Source of the DNA: Glossina fuscipes
Lineage: Eukaryota; Arthropoda; Insecta; Diptera; Glossinidae
Direction of reading: 5' to 3'
Assembly (NCBI RefSeq): GCF_014805625.2
Contig: NW_023998416.1
Span: 18,782,065-18,846,064 of the forward strand
DNA length: 64,000 nucleotides
Every line of letters begins with the position of its first letter. Within the stretch, counting starts at the first letter, position 1. Shown here in pieces: positions 51,301 to 61,427 of the stretch. The translations under genes and the position numbers were made by a program. The notes beneath the pieces were generated by a model. The model was not told where the DNA came from, made no database searches, and was given only the letters and a program-made list of their open reading frames with translations.

Positions 51301-52430
51301 AATTATGTGGGCTATATGACATCATTTCATCATTTAAGCCTAGATCAAAGGCCGAACCTTCGCGATGCATTAGCCAACCTAATTAGACTGTTTACGTATA
51401 TATTATTGAAGAAAATAAAGGGTGAGAAGCGACACCGAGGTAATTGAGTAACTTTTGAGTTTTAATCGTAACTTTGGATTAGCTTATCCTTATTTAGAGG
51501 GCAACAAATTTGTTATATTATATGGTTTATGTCAACATAATCTTAGATCAACGACTTTAACACCCAAAAACAGTTTTACAGAATCTGCGGATGTGATGGC
51601 TGAATCTTTGAATGTCAATTCTAATAATTTGCCCTTGTTAAGAGCCATAATTGCGTCCGGTTTATATCCGAATGTCGCTTTTTTAAGGTGAGACTTCTTT
51701 TTATTAACGAAAACATTGTTGTAAAATTTGCGTTTATTTAGCAAAGTAAGACAGATACGCAATCGTGTTCAAGCGGTGCATAAAATGCAAACACCCGAAG
51801 ATAAAAGTATTAATTTTCACCCTTCCTCGGTGAACAGCGGAGAAGGATCTTTTGATTCTAAGTAAATAGATCGGCCGTTAATTAAATCAACGCCTTTCGG
51901 TTTAAATTTAATAAATCATTTTCAGATTCTTTGTCTACTTTCAAAAACAAAGATCCACAGCGTTGTACATGCTGGATGCGACAATGGTTTTTCCCATGGC
52001 TCTTTTGATATTTGGTGATGGTGTTGTGGAGGGAGTCACTACAAATGGAGAACATTATATCAGTGTAGCCGAAAAGTATTAGTAAGTTTTTTGATTGTTT
52101 AGTTTTGTTAAGCGTACAATAATTTATTTAAATCCCTTTTCATTTAGTTTCAAATGCGATCCTAGAACTAGTTGTACGATTCTAAAACTTCGCGAAAACC
52201 TCGAGATGCTATTACAAAGGAAGGCTTTACATCCTTCTCCAATAAAACCCAATAGTAAGGACGATTACATAATTAAGTAAGTTGAGAATCAGTTGATTTG
52301 GGAAAATATTCCTATTCCTGTTTTCATTTTTCTATGCTTTAGAGCCATACAAATACTACTCTCTTTGGATGATATAGATGATCATTCCGACAAATATCTC
52401 TCCGTAGATGAAGATGATGTATCCCCTTGA
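48311..52430 (+). CDS. DEAH-box helicase of the DHX36/RHAU type
   Basis: DHX36 proteins unwind RNA and DNA G-quadruplexes in nucleus and cytoplasm. Exons: 48311-48984, 49043-49205, 49563-50362, 50422-50598, 50656-51048, 51547-51687, 51742-51861, 51926-52081, 52148-52276, 52343-52430. All are GT-AG with agreeing phases, giving 946 aa, close to Drosophila CG9323. The N-terminus carries the RHAU-specific motif (RPPKSLRGKEIGLFYR, residues 5-20) that recognises the quadruplex. Helicase motifs: I GGTGCGKT (159-166), Ia TQPRRIAA (191-198), II DEIH (261-264), III SAT (293-295), VI QRRGRAGR (527-534). A winged-helix/ratchet region (LTPLGVHLARLP) and an OB-fold C-terminus follow. Intron 5 is set by reading frame and homology (TTAG acceptor at 51543-51546). 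The start context is AAAAACATGG. The gene appears intact. Confidence 0.9.
51129..51450 (+). other. Exon-like open stretches inside helicase intron 5, unexplained
   Basis: After an AACAG acceptor-like site the plus strand is open for about 45 codons (including PPAWLYEFLISMYRKQLDIV, then SSSEFQQHF). A second open piece near 51.33-51.45 kb includes DQRPNLRDALANLIRLF. Neither has a counterpart in DHX36 proteins at this position, and including them breaks the frame. They could be another gene's remnant or a chance pattern. Confidence 0.25.
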
Positions 52431-52473
52431 TAAGTTTTTATATAATAAGAAAAAACTTTGAGCAAAAAAGTTA

Positions 52474-52479
52474 AATAAA
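52474..52479 (+). terminator. Candidate polyadenylation signal of the DHX36-like gene
   Basis: AATAAA lies 44 bases after the stop codon. A corresponding AATAAA at 53045-53050 follows the duplicated exon. Confidence 0.5.
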
Positions 52480-52504
52480 TGAGTTTAGTGTAAAAAATAA
52501 CGCA

Positions 52505-52670
52505 CATGGCTAAATCAACTCAGAATTTCACACCGATCAAGAATCAAAGTATATATATATACTTTATAGGGTTTCTGAAGCTTGCTTTTGGATGTTACAT
52601 AAATTTTGGGAAAAAACAAAATGAGTTTTCCCCCATTTTACACTGATGGGTGTAAAAATAGAGACGCATT
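52505..52670 (+). repeat. Dispersed repeat family B, tail-type copy
   Basis: It contains CATGGCTAAATCAACTCAGA, then TATACTTTATAGGGTTTCTG and GATGGGTGTAAAAATAG. It matches 32.15-32.33 kb and sits between the two copies of the helicase terminal exon. Confidence 0.65.
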
Positions 52671-52894
52671 TTTTGAGTAAGATTTATTTCTTCTTTTGCA
52701 TTATATATATAAAATATTCTTCGACGCAGCAGAGAAGTGTGGATGTGTTATTTTATTAATTTCTTTCTCGTTTAATGACGTATGTAAAACGTTTATTATT
52801 AACTCTATTCACATTTTTCGAGAGAAATGCGTTTATGAAATGACTGAATTTAGCCAACATATTGCTGGACACAATACGATATTATATTTCTGGT

Positions 52895-53075
52895 TTGATT
52901 CCTCAATATTTTAGAGCCATAAAAATACTATTTTCTTTGGATGATATGGTTGATCATTCCGACAAATATCTCTTCATAGATGAAGATAATGAATTTTCTT
53001 GATATGTTTTTATGTATATGAGAAAACACTTTGAATAAAACTGAAATAAATAATGAGTTGGGTGTAAAAATACTT
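52895..53075 (+). pseudogene. Duplicated terminal exon and 3' UTR of the DHX36-like gene
   Basis: An AG acceptor (ATTTTAG) is followed at 52913 by an open segment reading AIKILFSLDDMVDHSDKYLF, then IDEDNEFS and a stop. It mirrors the authentic last exon (AIQILLSLDDIDDHSDKYLS, then VDEDDVSP). Similarity extends past the stop into the AATAAA region. It retains an acceptor, an open frame in the correct phase and polyadenylation signals, so it could act as an alternative last exon, or it may be a decaying copy. Confidence 0.8.
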
Positions 53076-53079
53076 TTCA

Positions 53080-55132
53080 TTAGTTTTCATTCTCCAATAC
53101 GGCAAATGCATTGCGAGATGTACAAGGAAGTGCTAAGTCCTCCAACTCTTCCGCGGCGTCGTTGTCGTCATCATTCACACTAGTTTCGTCATTGGAGCTA
53201 CTAGTTCTCTCTGAGTCATAAGCACCTGCAAGTATGAAACCGTAATGATTACAACTGTCAGTGCTACTATAAGCTGTACTTGCTTTCCGAATTAATTGAA
53301 GAAGCGTCCTCACTTTCCGGAATGTCTGAAGATGATAAATTTTGATATTTCTTAATATCTTCTATATCCGCGTGTTTAAGCCACTCTTCTCTTTGTTCAC
53401 TGAATTGGGGCGGATAGAATTGCAAAACTAATTGTAGTTGGCCGGCAACACAACAACGTAGTAAATGATTTGCGGCACGATAACGGTCTGCCCGCCCTGT
53501 TTTAGCAATTAAAAAGCCACGTTTCAATGCCCAAGCTTCTGTTATAGCGACCGGTGACCACTCATCGTAGTCTTCAGGCAACTGCAATTTTAGTAATCTG
53601 GGTAAATCCAAATGCTCAGCCATCAATTGAATGGAGCGATAAGGCACTTGCAATTGAGATATAGGAAAGCTGCCCAATAAAACTTGCAAATATTTCGACG
53701 TAGAGGATGGGAACACTAAACCAGGACAATCACAGAGACGAACCGATTTAGTTAAAAAAATTGTTTGGAAATGCTTGGTATGGCCAGGAGTGCGACTTAC
53801 ACTTACTACTTTGCGGCCTTTCAAAGCATTAATCAGCGAAGATTTGCCAACGTTCGGAAATCCAATACAACCCAGTGTCAATATTTTATTACGATATTTT
53901 TCCCATTTCTCCAAAACGTCGACACTCTCTAATTCTTCTTCCGTTTTTTCGACAACGATTTCGTTATCTTCATCCAAAATTTCGTAATCATTTATTGGCA
54001 TGTCTTCTAAAATTTTTTGTTCCCATTCCGATAAATCCAAGTCAGATTTTACGATTTTTTCACATTCTTTAAATATATTATAAACCCCTTCAATACTGCG
54101 CTTATAATTCATGCGTCGTCGTTGTTGATTCCCTGAAAAAACTTTGTTAGTTGCCCAGTTCAAAATGAAGACCATTAATACCTTTTTTGTTTTGGGGAGG
54201 GTTTGAAGCAAAAATCACTACCGGCAATGAACTATAAGTTGTTTGAAAATAATGCCGCCAAGCAATCACTACTTCCGGGGCTACCAAATCAACTTTGTTG
54301 AGAACTAAAATAACCTTTTTACCTACGTCATTGATTAGGTAGTTATATAGTGACGGGGGAAACATAAGAGCCTGCTTAAAGGAAAAACAAAGTTAATATA
54401 CATACACATAGATCGACATGTAGATAAACTTGCCGAATATCTCACATCGACGATGATTAATAAAATATCCGACAACTCCAATACGCGCCAAAGTTGGCGC
54501 CAAGTTTCCAAGTTCAATTCAAACAAAGACAAATCTTTGTTTTCCGTTTTTTGCTTCTCTTGCGTTTTACTGATGTATTCCTAAAATTTCGAAGGTTTAA
54601 AGCAAGTATTCAGATACGATTAATTTTACGCACTCTAAAATACTTGTTCTCATTTCGATCCAAAATGCTTTTACTGATTTGATAACTCCATCCCGGGCGT
54701 ATTGGGAAATCGTAACCTTCAAAAAATGCAGCATCCATTTCTCTTTGCTTTGGTTGTGCGGATTGATAAGTTTTTAACCCTTCCAGCTTCAACCGTTCTA
54801 ATTCCCGCTTGGATTCTTGATAAAAGCATAAGTTATAACGATTAGCATTTTTATTGCGCGCGGAATATTGACTATTTGTTGTCGGTTTTAACATTAATTT
54901 ACGCACTGACAGTTCCGTGTCCTCGGTCGTTTCACCATCGTCGTCTACGTCATTCTGAACTCTTAAATATTTTTGGTTTCCTGCAATATGTCAACATATT
55001 CAACGTAACTCATAAATTCTTTTATATTTCTGCAACTTTTTCGATTAGTTTACCTTTCAGTTGCCTTTTCTGGAATAGTTGATCTTTCTTCTTTTTACCA
55101 CTAAACGGTACTTTTCGTCTAGCTTGCGGCAT
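53080..55132 (-). CDS. Ns4: GNL1/Ns4-type circularly permuted GTPase
   Basis: These nucleostemin/YlqF-family GTPases act in ribosome or growth-linked functions. Exons (minus): 55132-55054, 54980-54634, 54579-54434, 54371-54182, 54132-53284, 53225-53080, about 585 aa. Permuted motif order is visible: G4 NKVD (about 216-219) precedes G1 GFPNVGKSS (about 345-353) and G3 DCPG (about 389-392). Other landmarks are MPQARRKVPFSGKKKK, ELNLETWRQLWRVLELSDIL and a C-terminal TSRNAFAVL like that of GNL1. Two introns appear to use GC donors (GCAAGT at 54433-54428 and 53283-53278). Exon 3 needs one extra base within GGAAACAAAG (about 54535-54544) to keep frame, so there is either a real frameshift or a sequencing error. 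The gene is convergent with the helicase. The Drosophila symbol is assigned by resemblance. Confidence 0.85.
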
Positions 55133-55763
55133 TTCAGCTTATTTTCAAAATAAGTAATAGTTTTTGCGTTAAAGTTACAAATAAAACTTTTTCAGTAATT
55201 TTCACGAATAAGTAAATAACATCAATAGCATCAGCTGTTTCCTAGCAGAATTGCCAAGCCTTACGTTTTTCGATTTTTTATTTTCAACAGAAATTTTTAT
55301 TAAAAACAAGACAATGTTATAAAATAGCGCTTTAAGTGCACCAATTTCGATCGAAAAGAATTTCGTAACAATTAACTTCACGATATACCAATAATTGAAC
55401 CAAAGTTGGTGCACAATTTCAGAAAGTTGTTATTAGAAATTCTCGTACCGTATTTTTAATTTTGAAGAAGTAATTTGTTAGAAGTTGAAATACGGGCATG
55501 TTGTAGATTTTTTCTTTCAATTTGATGATGAAATCTTGTTTTCGAATCAATTTAATAAGGATTAACGGTCCATACTTTGTTACACATTCCCTTATTTTTT
55601 TAAACTAAATTGTTTTATCCATTCATTCCACAAACGCGAAGATTAATTCCACAATTACAGGTGCTGCCATATAATTGAATTGAAAATGTTGCCAGTAGCA
55701 AAATGAATAATTTAAAAACATTTTTTACAAGAAATATAACAATTCTCTCAGCTCCCTCAGTGT
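55133..55763. other. Upstream side of Ns4, no gene recognised
   Basis: AT-rich sequence containing the expected Ns4 promoter. No TATA or initiator call is made, and short ORFs on the minus strand have no domain. Confidence 0.4.
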
Positions 55764-56075
55764 TTATTTTAGCCTCCGCATTAGAAATGTACAGCAAAGC
55801 CAGCAAAGTCAATTTTATGCTCAGCTTTATTTTAGCCCCTACATAAGGAATATACAGCAAAGTCAGCAAAGTCAATTTTACGCTCAGTTTTATTGTAGTC
55901 CCTGCATAAGGAATGTACAGCAAAGTCAGCAAAGTCAATTTTACGCTCAGTTTTATTTTAGTCTCTGCATAAGGAATGTACAGCAAAGTCAGCAAAGTCA
56001 ATTTTACGCTCAGTTTTATTTTAGTCCCTGCATAAGGAATGTACAGCAAAGTCAACAAAGTCAATTTCATTGAAG
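55764..56075 (+). repeat. 63-bp minisatellite, about five copies
   Basis: TACAGCAAAGTCAGCAAAG-type units recur with exact 63-base spacing (starts near 55789, 55852, 55915, 55978, 56041). Because 63 is divisible by three, the minus strand stays open across all units (151 codons including flank), with repeated hydrophobic KLTLLTLLYIPYA followed by a K-rich segment. Confidence 0.9.
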
Positions 56076-56559
56076 ACTATTTAAATGAATTTATTTCTCA
56101 GCAAATTCAAAAAGTAGAGAGCCCGATTCAATAAAGTAACAACAAGGGTTTGGAAAAACTTCGGTAAATTGTAAGTTCACAATTAATTACTTTAGTTTTA
56201 TATAAATTAAAAAATAAATACCGGAACAAATACTTGCACATATTATATGTAATAATTTCGGCAGAAAAGGAGACGTATGCATTTTTACGCACCAAAAAAG
56301 GTCGCGCAAAAACAGTTTTGAGTGTATTCAATTTGTAAGGATTATAGCAAAATAGAGATCTCTCGACTTTAAACTACATGCGTGGACTTTTTATGTCGGT
56401 CAGTCGCAAAATTGGTAAACGTAAGGCGATCAATTTTGATGGTTTCATTGATAATTTTTATAGCATACAGAATTATTTTCCTTTTGCTTTTTGAACGCAT
56501 ATGGCTTCTACAATGCCACCTATAATTCGCTCATTTGGTTCCATGATGAAATTATTTAG

Positions 56560-57075
56560 AGATATTTAAACTTTCATGCAAGCGCAAATTTTGCATTCGA
56601 TTATTGACTTCGCAGAGGATAATGCAAATGGAGAAACTGAAAGTCAGCCTAAGTGGAAGCGTACCTTATATGCTGTACTGCTTTTAGTGATAGCAACTGC
56701 ACAAACCTTTAATTTGGGCCAACATTTCCAACGTATGTTCACTGTGTGTCCGGGAAAACGAATAACTTTAATTAACGCCACTTATCGTAAAGCTTCGATT
56801 GTATCGAATACGGCAAGTAAAGAGTCTATCGTTAAAGAAACCGTTAATTTAATGGCAGTTGATGCATAATGTTTTAGGGATTTCACTACTTATTTAAATA
56901 TGCTATGGTCAGCTCCGTGACAGATTGACTTTGACTTTATATTTTGTTTGGGAACTACTCAGTCTTGCCGTATTGGCTGAGGGTCGTATCAAAGCTTATC
57001 AAATTCGTTAAATGCAATCTACAGATGAACGTGTTAAATTAATGAACGACGTTTTGAGCAACATTAAGGTGCGTG
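56560..57075 (+). pseudogene. ABCC-type multidrug transporter (MRP) fragment, broken
   Basis: Plus-strand translation gives YAVLLLVIATAQTFNLGQHF, then QRMF, NATYRKASIVSNTASKES and VNLMAVDA. After a stop comes TTYLNMLWSAP, and later AYQIR*MQ, then DERVKLMNDVLSNIKV. These are consecutive parts of the first membrane-spanning domain of ABCC1-like MRP, including the coupling-helix RKAL-type region. In-frame stops interrupt VDA*, SAP* and QIR*. The match ends at AAG|GTGCGT, a donor-like site, suggesting a DNA-level copy that ends with an exon. No ATP-binding domains are nearby. It is a non-functional shard. Confidence 0.75.
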
Positions 57076-57479
57076 GGTGATTAAATAAAATAGAAGGAAA
57101 GATGAAGAAAACGTTCTAACATCTTATTTGAGACTCCAAGTGACATTCTCATTTATTCAATCATGGCGTAAACTGATATTTTATTTTTCTTATTGACTTG
57201 GTTAGCAAAAGTCGACAACTGATTCCCGTGCAAGTCATTACATTGGCATAAAAAAATTCCTAATGGCATAAAAAAGATCTGTATCTGGATATATTTGAAA
57301 TATGTAAGTAAGATATTTTCTACAAATGTATGAATATATTAGCAAAACCTGTTTAGTGATGGTTTCTATTTAAACTTAACGGGTCTTGTTAAGCTCGGCA
57401 AAAGATATTTTGCATATTCGTCAGATATATTATCTGATAAAAATTGGATTAATTCTATAATGAACGTGATAGACATCGC

Positions 57480-57605
57480 GATTAAGGGTTTCGTCATAAT
57501 ACCCGCGATATGGAAATCAAATAAAAGAACTTGGAGATTAGAATGCGAAAAGCATAGTGGTGGGTATGCGAATTTCGGCCCCCGACGAATATAACTTTTT
57601 TACTT
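57480..57605 (-). repeat. Dispersed repeat family B, subtype 2 (inverted head)
   Basis: In reverse complement it reads AAGTTATATTCGTCGGGGGC, then GCATACCCACCACTATGCTT. It is nearly identical over about 100 bases to 28.52-28.65 kb. Confidence 0.65.
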
Positions 57606-58849
57606 ATTAGTATTGTACTTGCGTCGGGTTTCAATCTAGATGTTTTAGACCCGTCCTCTGAGCTTTAATCACTTCAAAGAAAGCAAAAAAAAAAAAGAAA
57701 AAAGTAAAAACGCTGACCTGTTATTAAATACCCTACACCACTTCGCTTAGAACTTCGAACTAAGCTGATTCGATTTTCGATTTTTATATATAATTACTGA
57801 CGTTACTTATACACATGCAACACGGCTTTGCTTACTTTTTCTTAAATTTATCTAAATGCTATAACATAACATAAAAATTGATTTAAAACTTTGCTAAATT
57901 TCATTAACATAAAACTTGTGGGATTGTATGAAAGCTGTATTGTACTATTGTACATACATTCTCGAATAAAATTTGCCATTCAAATATCAGAGGAACACTT
58001 AGGCAATATCAATGTGAATTGATACTAAATTGTTAAACGTAAACATTTGTAGTAGAAACCACAGCGACCACTCGAAATAGTTTGAAATTTAAATTTCGGT
58101 TTAGCCAAAATCTTGCAATCCCTATTAACTAATCCTTTAAGCGCACTCCTGCGCCATTAAGATTTCATAAAATTCTTCACGCATTGACGGACAGCACAAA
58201 TTTCTGTGATATTCAAAGATCGAGAATCAATTCGAAATGTGACTAGAAATACTTTGCAAGCATAACCATAATATAATCGGATGTATGCAGTGATTTCTAT
58301 GACATTCACGATCCAATTTTTCAATGAATTATTATGAACAATAATTCGATATCTTGTCTCGCACTGAATCGTATAGGACTTACGCCCCTCAATCTGTTTA
58401 TCTCTATCTCAAAACATTGCTACGAAAATTCGATAAAAAATGATTCGATGAAAGACAGAAGAAAAATAATTATATTTCGCGCCCTATTTACAAATCTATC
58501 AACGGCACAAACTATTGGCTCATGTTTGTATAAACGCTTAAAACACTGTAAAAAGGCTGCGCAACAAAAAGTCGTTTAAAAATGCGTAAGACATATGGTT
58601 AATCTTTACATATGGTTAGACTTTAAAAAATCGTATAAGATGAAAAAATTCGATATATTTTCCTAAAGAACCATGCAAAATAAGTAATATATAATAAAAT
58701 CCAAATTATATATCTATAAAACAAAGACAATAAAAAAGAAAATTAAAACTTGCGCTCTGTGAAAATTTAGCCTACAAGTGCAACATATATTATATATAAG
58801 CTCAAGTTGAAATTGTGAATAAAAATCAATTTAGCAAATATTTACCGTT
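57606..58849. other. Non-coding interval, no gene recognised
   Basis: AT-rich sequence with one 81-codon ORF (58334-58579) lacking domains or supportive splice signals. Confidence 0.4.
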
Positions 58850-59420
58850 ACTTGGTAAAAAGTGTGCACTTTTATTACGAACTTGGCCAAAAATACTGAC
58901 ATCGGTAGCAAAGGTAACGACTGAAAAGTTATTGCTCTTCACTCTATTCGCTGGTGTATGGTAAGTGAATTCATTGATTATATGGCGCTAAGTTTATCTA
59001 AAGGTAGTGTGGATCTCAGCACCGCAGCTTTGCGTATTCGTTTACACCATTCCAGAAGTAAGAAGCTTCAAAAGTATCATCAATATTTATGATTACTACG
59101 ACGTATTGAATTCATCTGTACTTGCGGTCCATCAGTCTTTGTGGACTTGCATGGCAAACAGTCTCTCGGCCGTAGGAATAAAATTCAAATTTACGGGCAA
59201 CTTGATATTAAAAGCGGTCGAAATTGGTCAAGAGGCACGCTTATAATACGGTATAAACGTGGAACACCTGCCTTTTTAGTACAAATGACAAATAAAAGAT
59301 ATCGGCCGGCACGTGCCTACCCATTCCTATCGAATATCAAAATTTCATGTTTTCTAGGTAAGGAGGCTACAAAAAAATCGATCATAGCTGATTATAATTT
59401 TCTTCGATGATGTGAAGCTC
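58850..59420 (+). pseudogene. Gene-like fragment of an unrecognised protein
   Basis: A piece near 58.86-58.96 kb reads KCALLLRTWPKILTSVAKVT, then EKLLLFTLFAGVW, ending at a GTAAGT donor-like site. After about 30 bases, 59.01-59.40 kb reads STAALRIRLHHSRSKKLQKY, then (past a stop) TCGPSVFVDLHGKQSLGRRN, then IYGQLDIKSGRNWSRGTLII. The composition and runs are strongly protein-like, with overlapping frames and at least one stop, suggesting a decayed gene or element. I do not recognise the family. Confidence 0.35.
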
Positions 59421-59961
59421 CGCATGAACCTGGCTACATGGATCTGGTGTGCATCTTTTCTCATAATTCCTGTAAGTTGTCCCTGAAGTTTCTTCCCTCT
59501 AATTAGTGAATAAAAACAATTAGAAAACATATTTTACAATTGAATTATTTTTTTTTATTGCATTTCGTAAAATTTCATAAATATTTATTTTTCACTAAAT
59601 ATTTTTGTTTTGGCTTTTTTTGTTTTCAATTTTTATATAATAATTACATCATTTTACTGATAATAATTTTCTTTTCATTTTCATTTGTTATATGCAAATT
59701 GTTTTTATTATTATTAATTTATGTTATCGTTTAAAAAATAATTAGAAAAATGATTTTGGATTTATTGCGGTTATTTTTTTGTTTTTAATATATTTCCTTT
59801 TCAATTTTGTGATCAAATAAAATTGAAATAAAATGCATTTCTGGAAAAGCTCGCTGCAATGTGTGAACTTTACAAAGATGAGATCTGGTTGTCCGGCATA
59901 TATATATAAAAAGAAAAACTTCTTTTACACGAAATTGTCGATAAATTATTTATAATGCCTA

Positions 59962-59982
59962 TGTGTGTGTGTGTGTGTGTGT
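59962..59982 (+). repeat. (GT)n microsatellite
   Basis: A perfect run of about 21 bases. Confidence 0.9.
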
Positions 59983-60324
59983 ACGGGCCGGCGAGATCAT
60001 ATTTACGCATGAGAATGTGCAAAGATATCATATTTAGTTCTAACGGTTAATTCGCTTTACCGTAAACTTATCTTTTATACCCTTTTTGCATTTATTTATA
60101 TGAAAGTTTTTACAGATTAGAAAAATTTCACTTTCGCTTATACTTTTGCTAAATATTTGTATTTTTTTTTTTTATATGTAGTTTTTCATTTGTTTTTTAT
60201 ATCTTATTTGAGTTCAGAATTGTTTACTTATTTGCTTATCTAAAATAAAGAAAAACAAAAAAAATTATTAAAAAACGAAAGAAAGCAAAAAAAATTATGT
60301 ATATAAAAGTTTTTAATGAGAATA

Positions 60325-60935
60325 ATCCGGTAAAAACCAGTAAAAACGCTATAGGGGACCACGCAAAATAAGACGTTATATGGAAAGTAGTCGACGCCGA
60401 ATCAGTAGGCGTCGGGACAAAACACATCTGTGGAATCAAGTTCATAAAAATATTTTAAAAGCTGCCAGCTGTAAATTGAAAACGAACAGATTAACCCACG
60501 GACAAACTTACAGACAAGCTTAGATTTGTAGGCATTTCAAATAAGACGTTATAAGGGAAGTGATTGAGAAAATGGTACAATCCGGATCATTTTCTACAGC
60601 GTTCGTCCTTGGGCCAAAACACAGCAGTGTATCAATTTTCATCAAACAGGAAACGGGAAAACAACATAGAATGATACATAGGCTGATGGACAGGCGGACA
60701 GATAAGCTTAAATCTTTTAGGCTTTTCAAATAGGACGTTATACGTTGTCCGATCCAATCCATTCCAATAGAGTTTGTCTTTTGGTCGAAAACATGTCAGT
60801 GAACTATATTTCATTAAAACCTCTTAAAAGTTACGATAAGAACAATGGGAGCCAAACCTCAGACAAGCAGGAAAGCCAAGATCGATTCAGAAAACTCTTC
60901 CGTATTGATCGGTGAGTGATCAATCGTAAGTTCTT
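60325..60935 (+). repeat. Tandem array of three family A units
   Basis: AAATARGACGTTATA-type sequence marks the start of each unit at about 60372, 60545 and 60734 (spacing 173 and 189). Each is followed by a GTCGGGACAAAACA, TTGGGCCAAAACA or TTGGTCGAAAACA core. Two of the three end with a GGACA...CAGAYAAGCTTA-type segment. The units are diverged. Confidence 0.65.
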
Positions 60936-61386
60936 TTGTGTGTTACATACGTCACTTAACTGAATACACCCTGCACTATGTAAGTGATGTTGAGCATAAC
61001 TATATCAAAAAGCCTCCAAAACGTAATTGGACTGTGCGTCGTTTTTTGTTTCAAAATTATTCGCATCCAACGTGGTTGGCCGTGTGGAAGGGACGATACT
61101 ATAAGAGCAAAAGATAAAAGAAGAAAGTTAGTAGAAAGATGCGCAATAGTTCTCAACTATATACCTTTATATAGTCGAAAATGTGCTCATCTATCTCTGC
61201 TGGGACGAGATAAATAAATGAGTGATCTGACTATCATTCTGCTAATGAAAAACATATGAAGGTAATCAATGTACTTTACATTGAGGCTTTTTTGCAACGG
61301 ATTAGAAATGTATTAATTAATTAATCATAAAACTTAAAATGTGAAAGAAAAATTCGAAAAATTATTTCATTTATTTATTTAGGTTT

Positions 61387-61387
<1 letters not shown>

Positions 61388-61422
<35 letters not shown>
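61388..61422 (+). repeat. Long poly-T tract
   Basis: An uninterrupted T run of about 35 bases. A shorter run (about 21) lies at 61795-61816. Confidence 0.95.

Positions 61423-61427
<5 letters not shown>

Noticed and set aside
53080..53313. Start of a separate small gene at the left end of Ns4
   Set aside because: The frame is simply the last Ns4 exon read back through its intron.
55615..56070. A 151-codon secreted protein gene
   Set aside because: The open frame is explained by a 63-bp tandem repeat. No promoter or homolog was seen, so it is reported as a repeat and a finding only.
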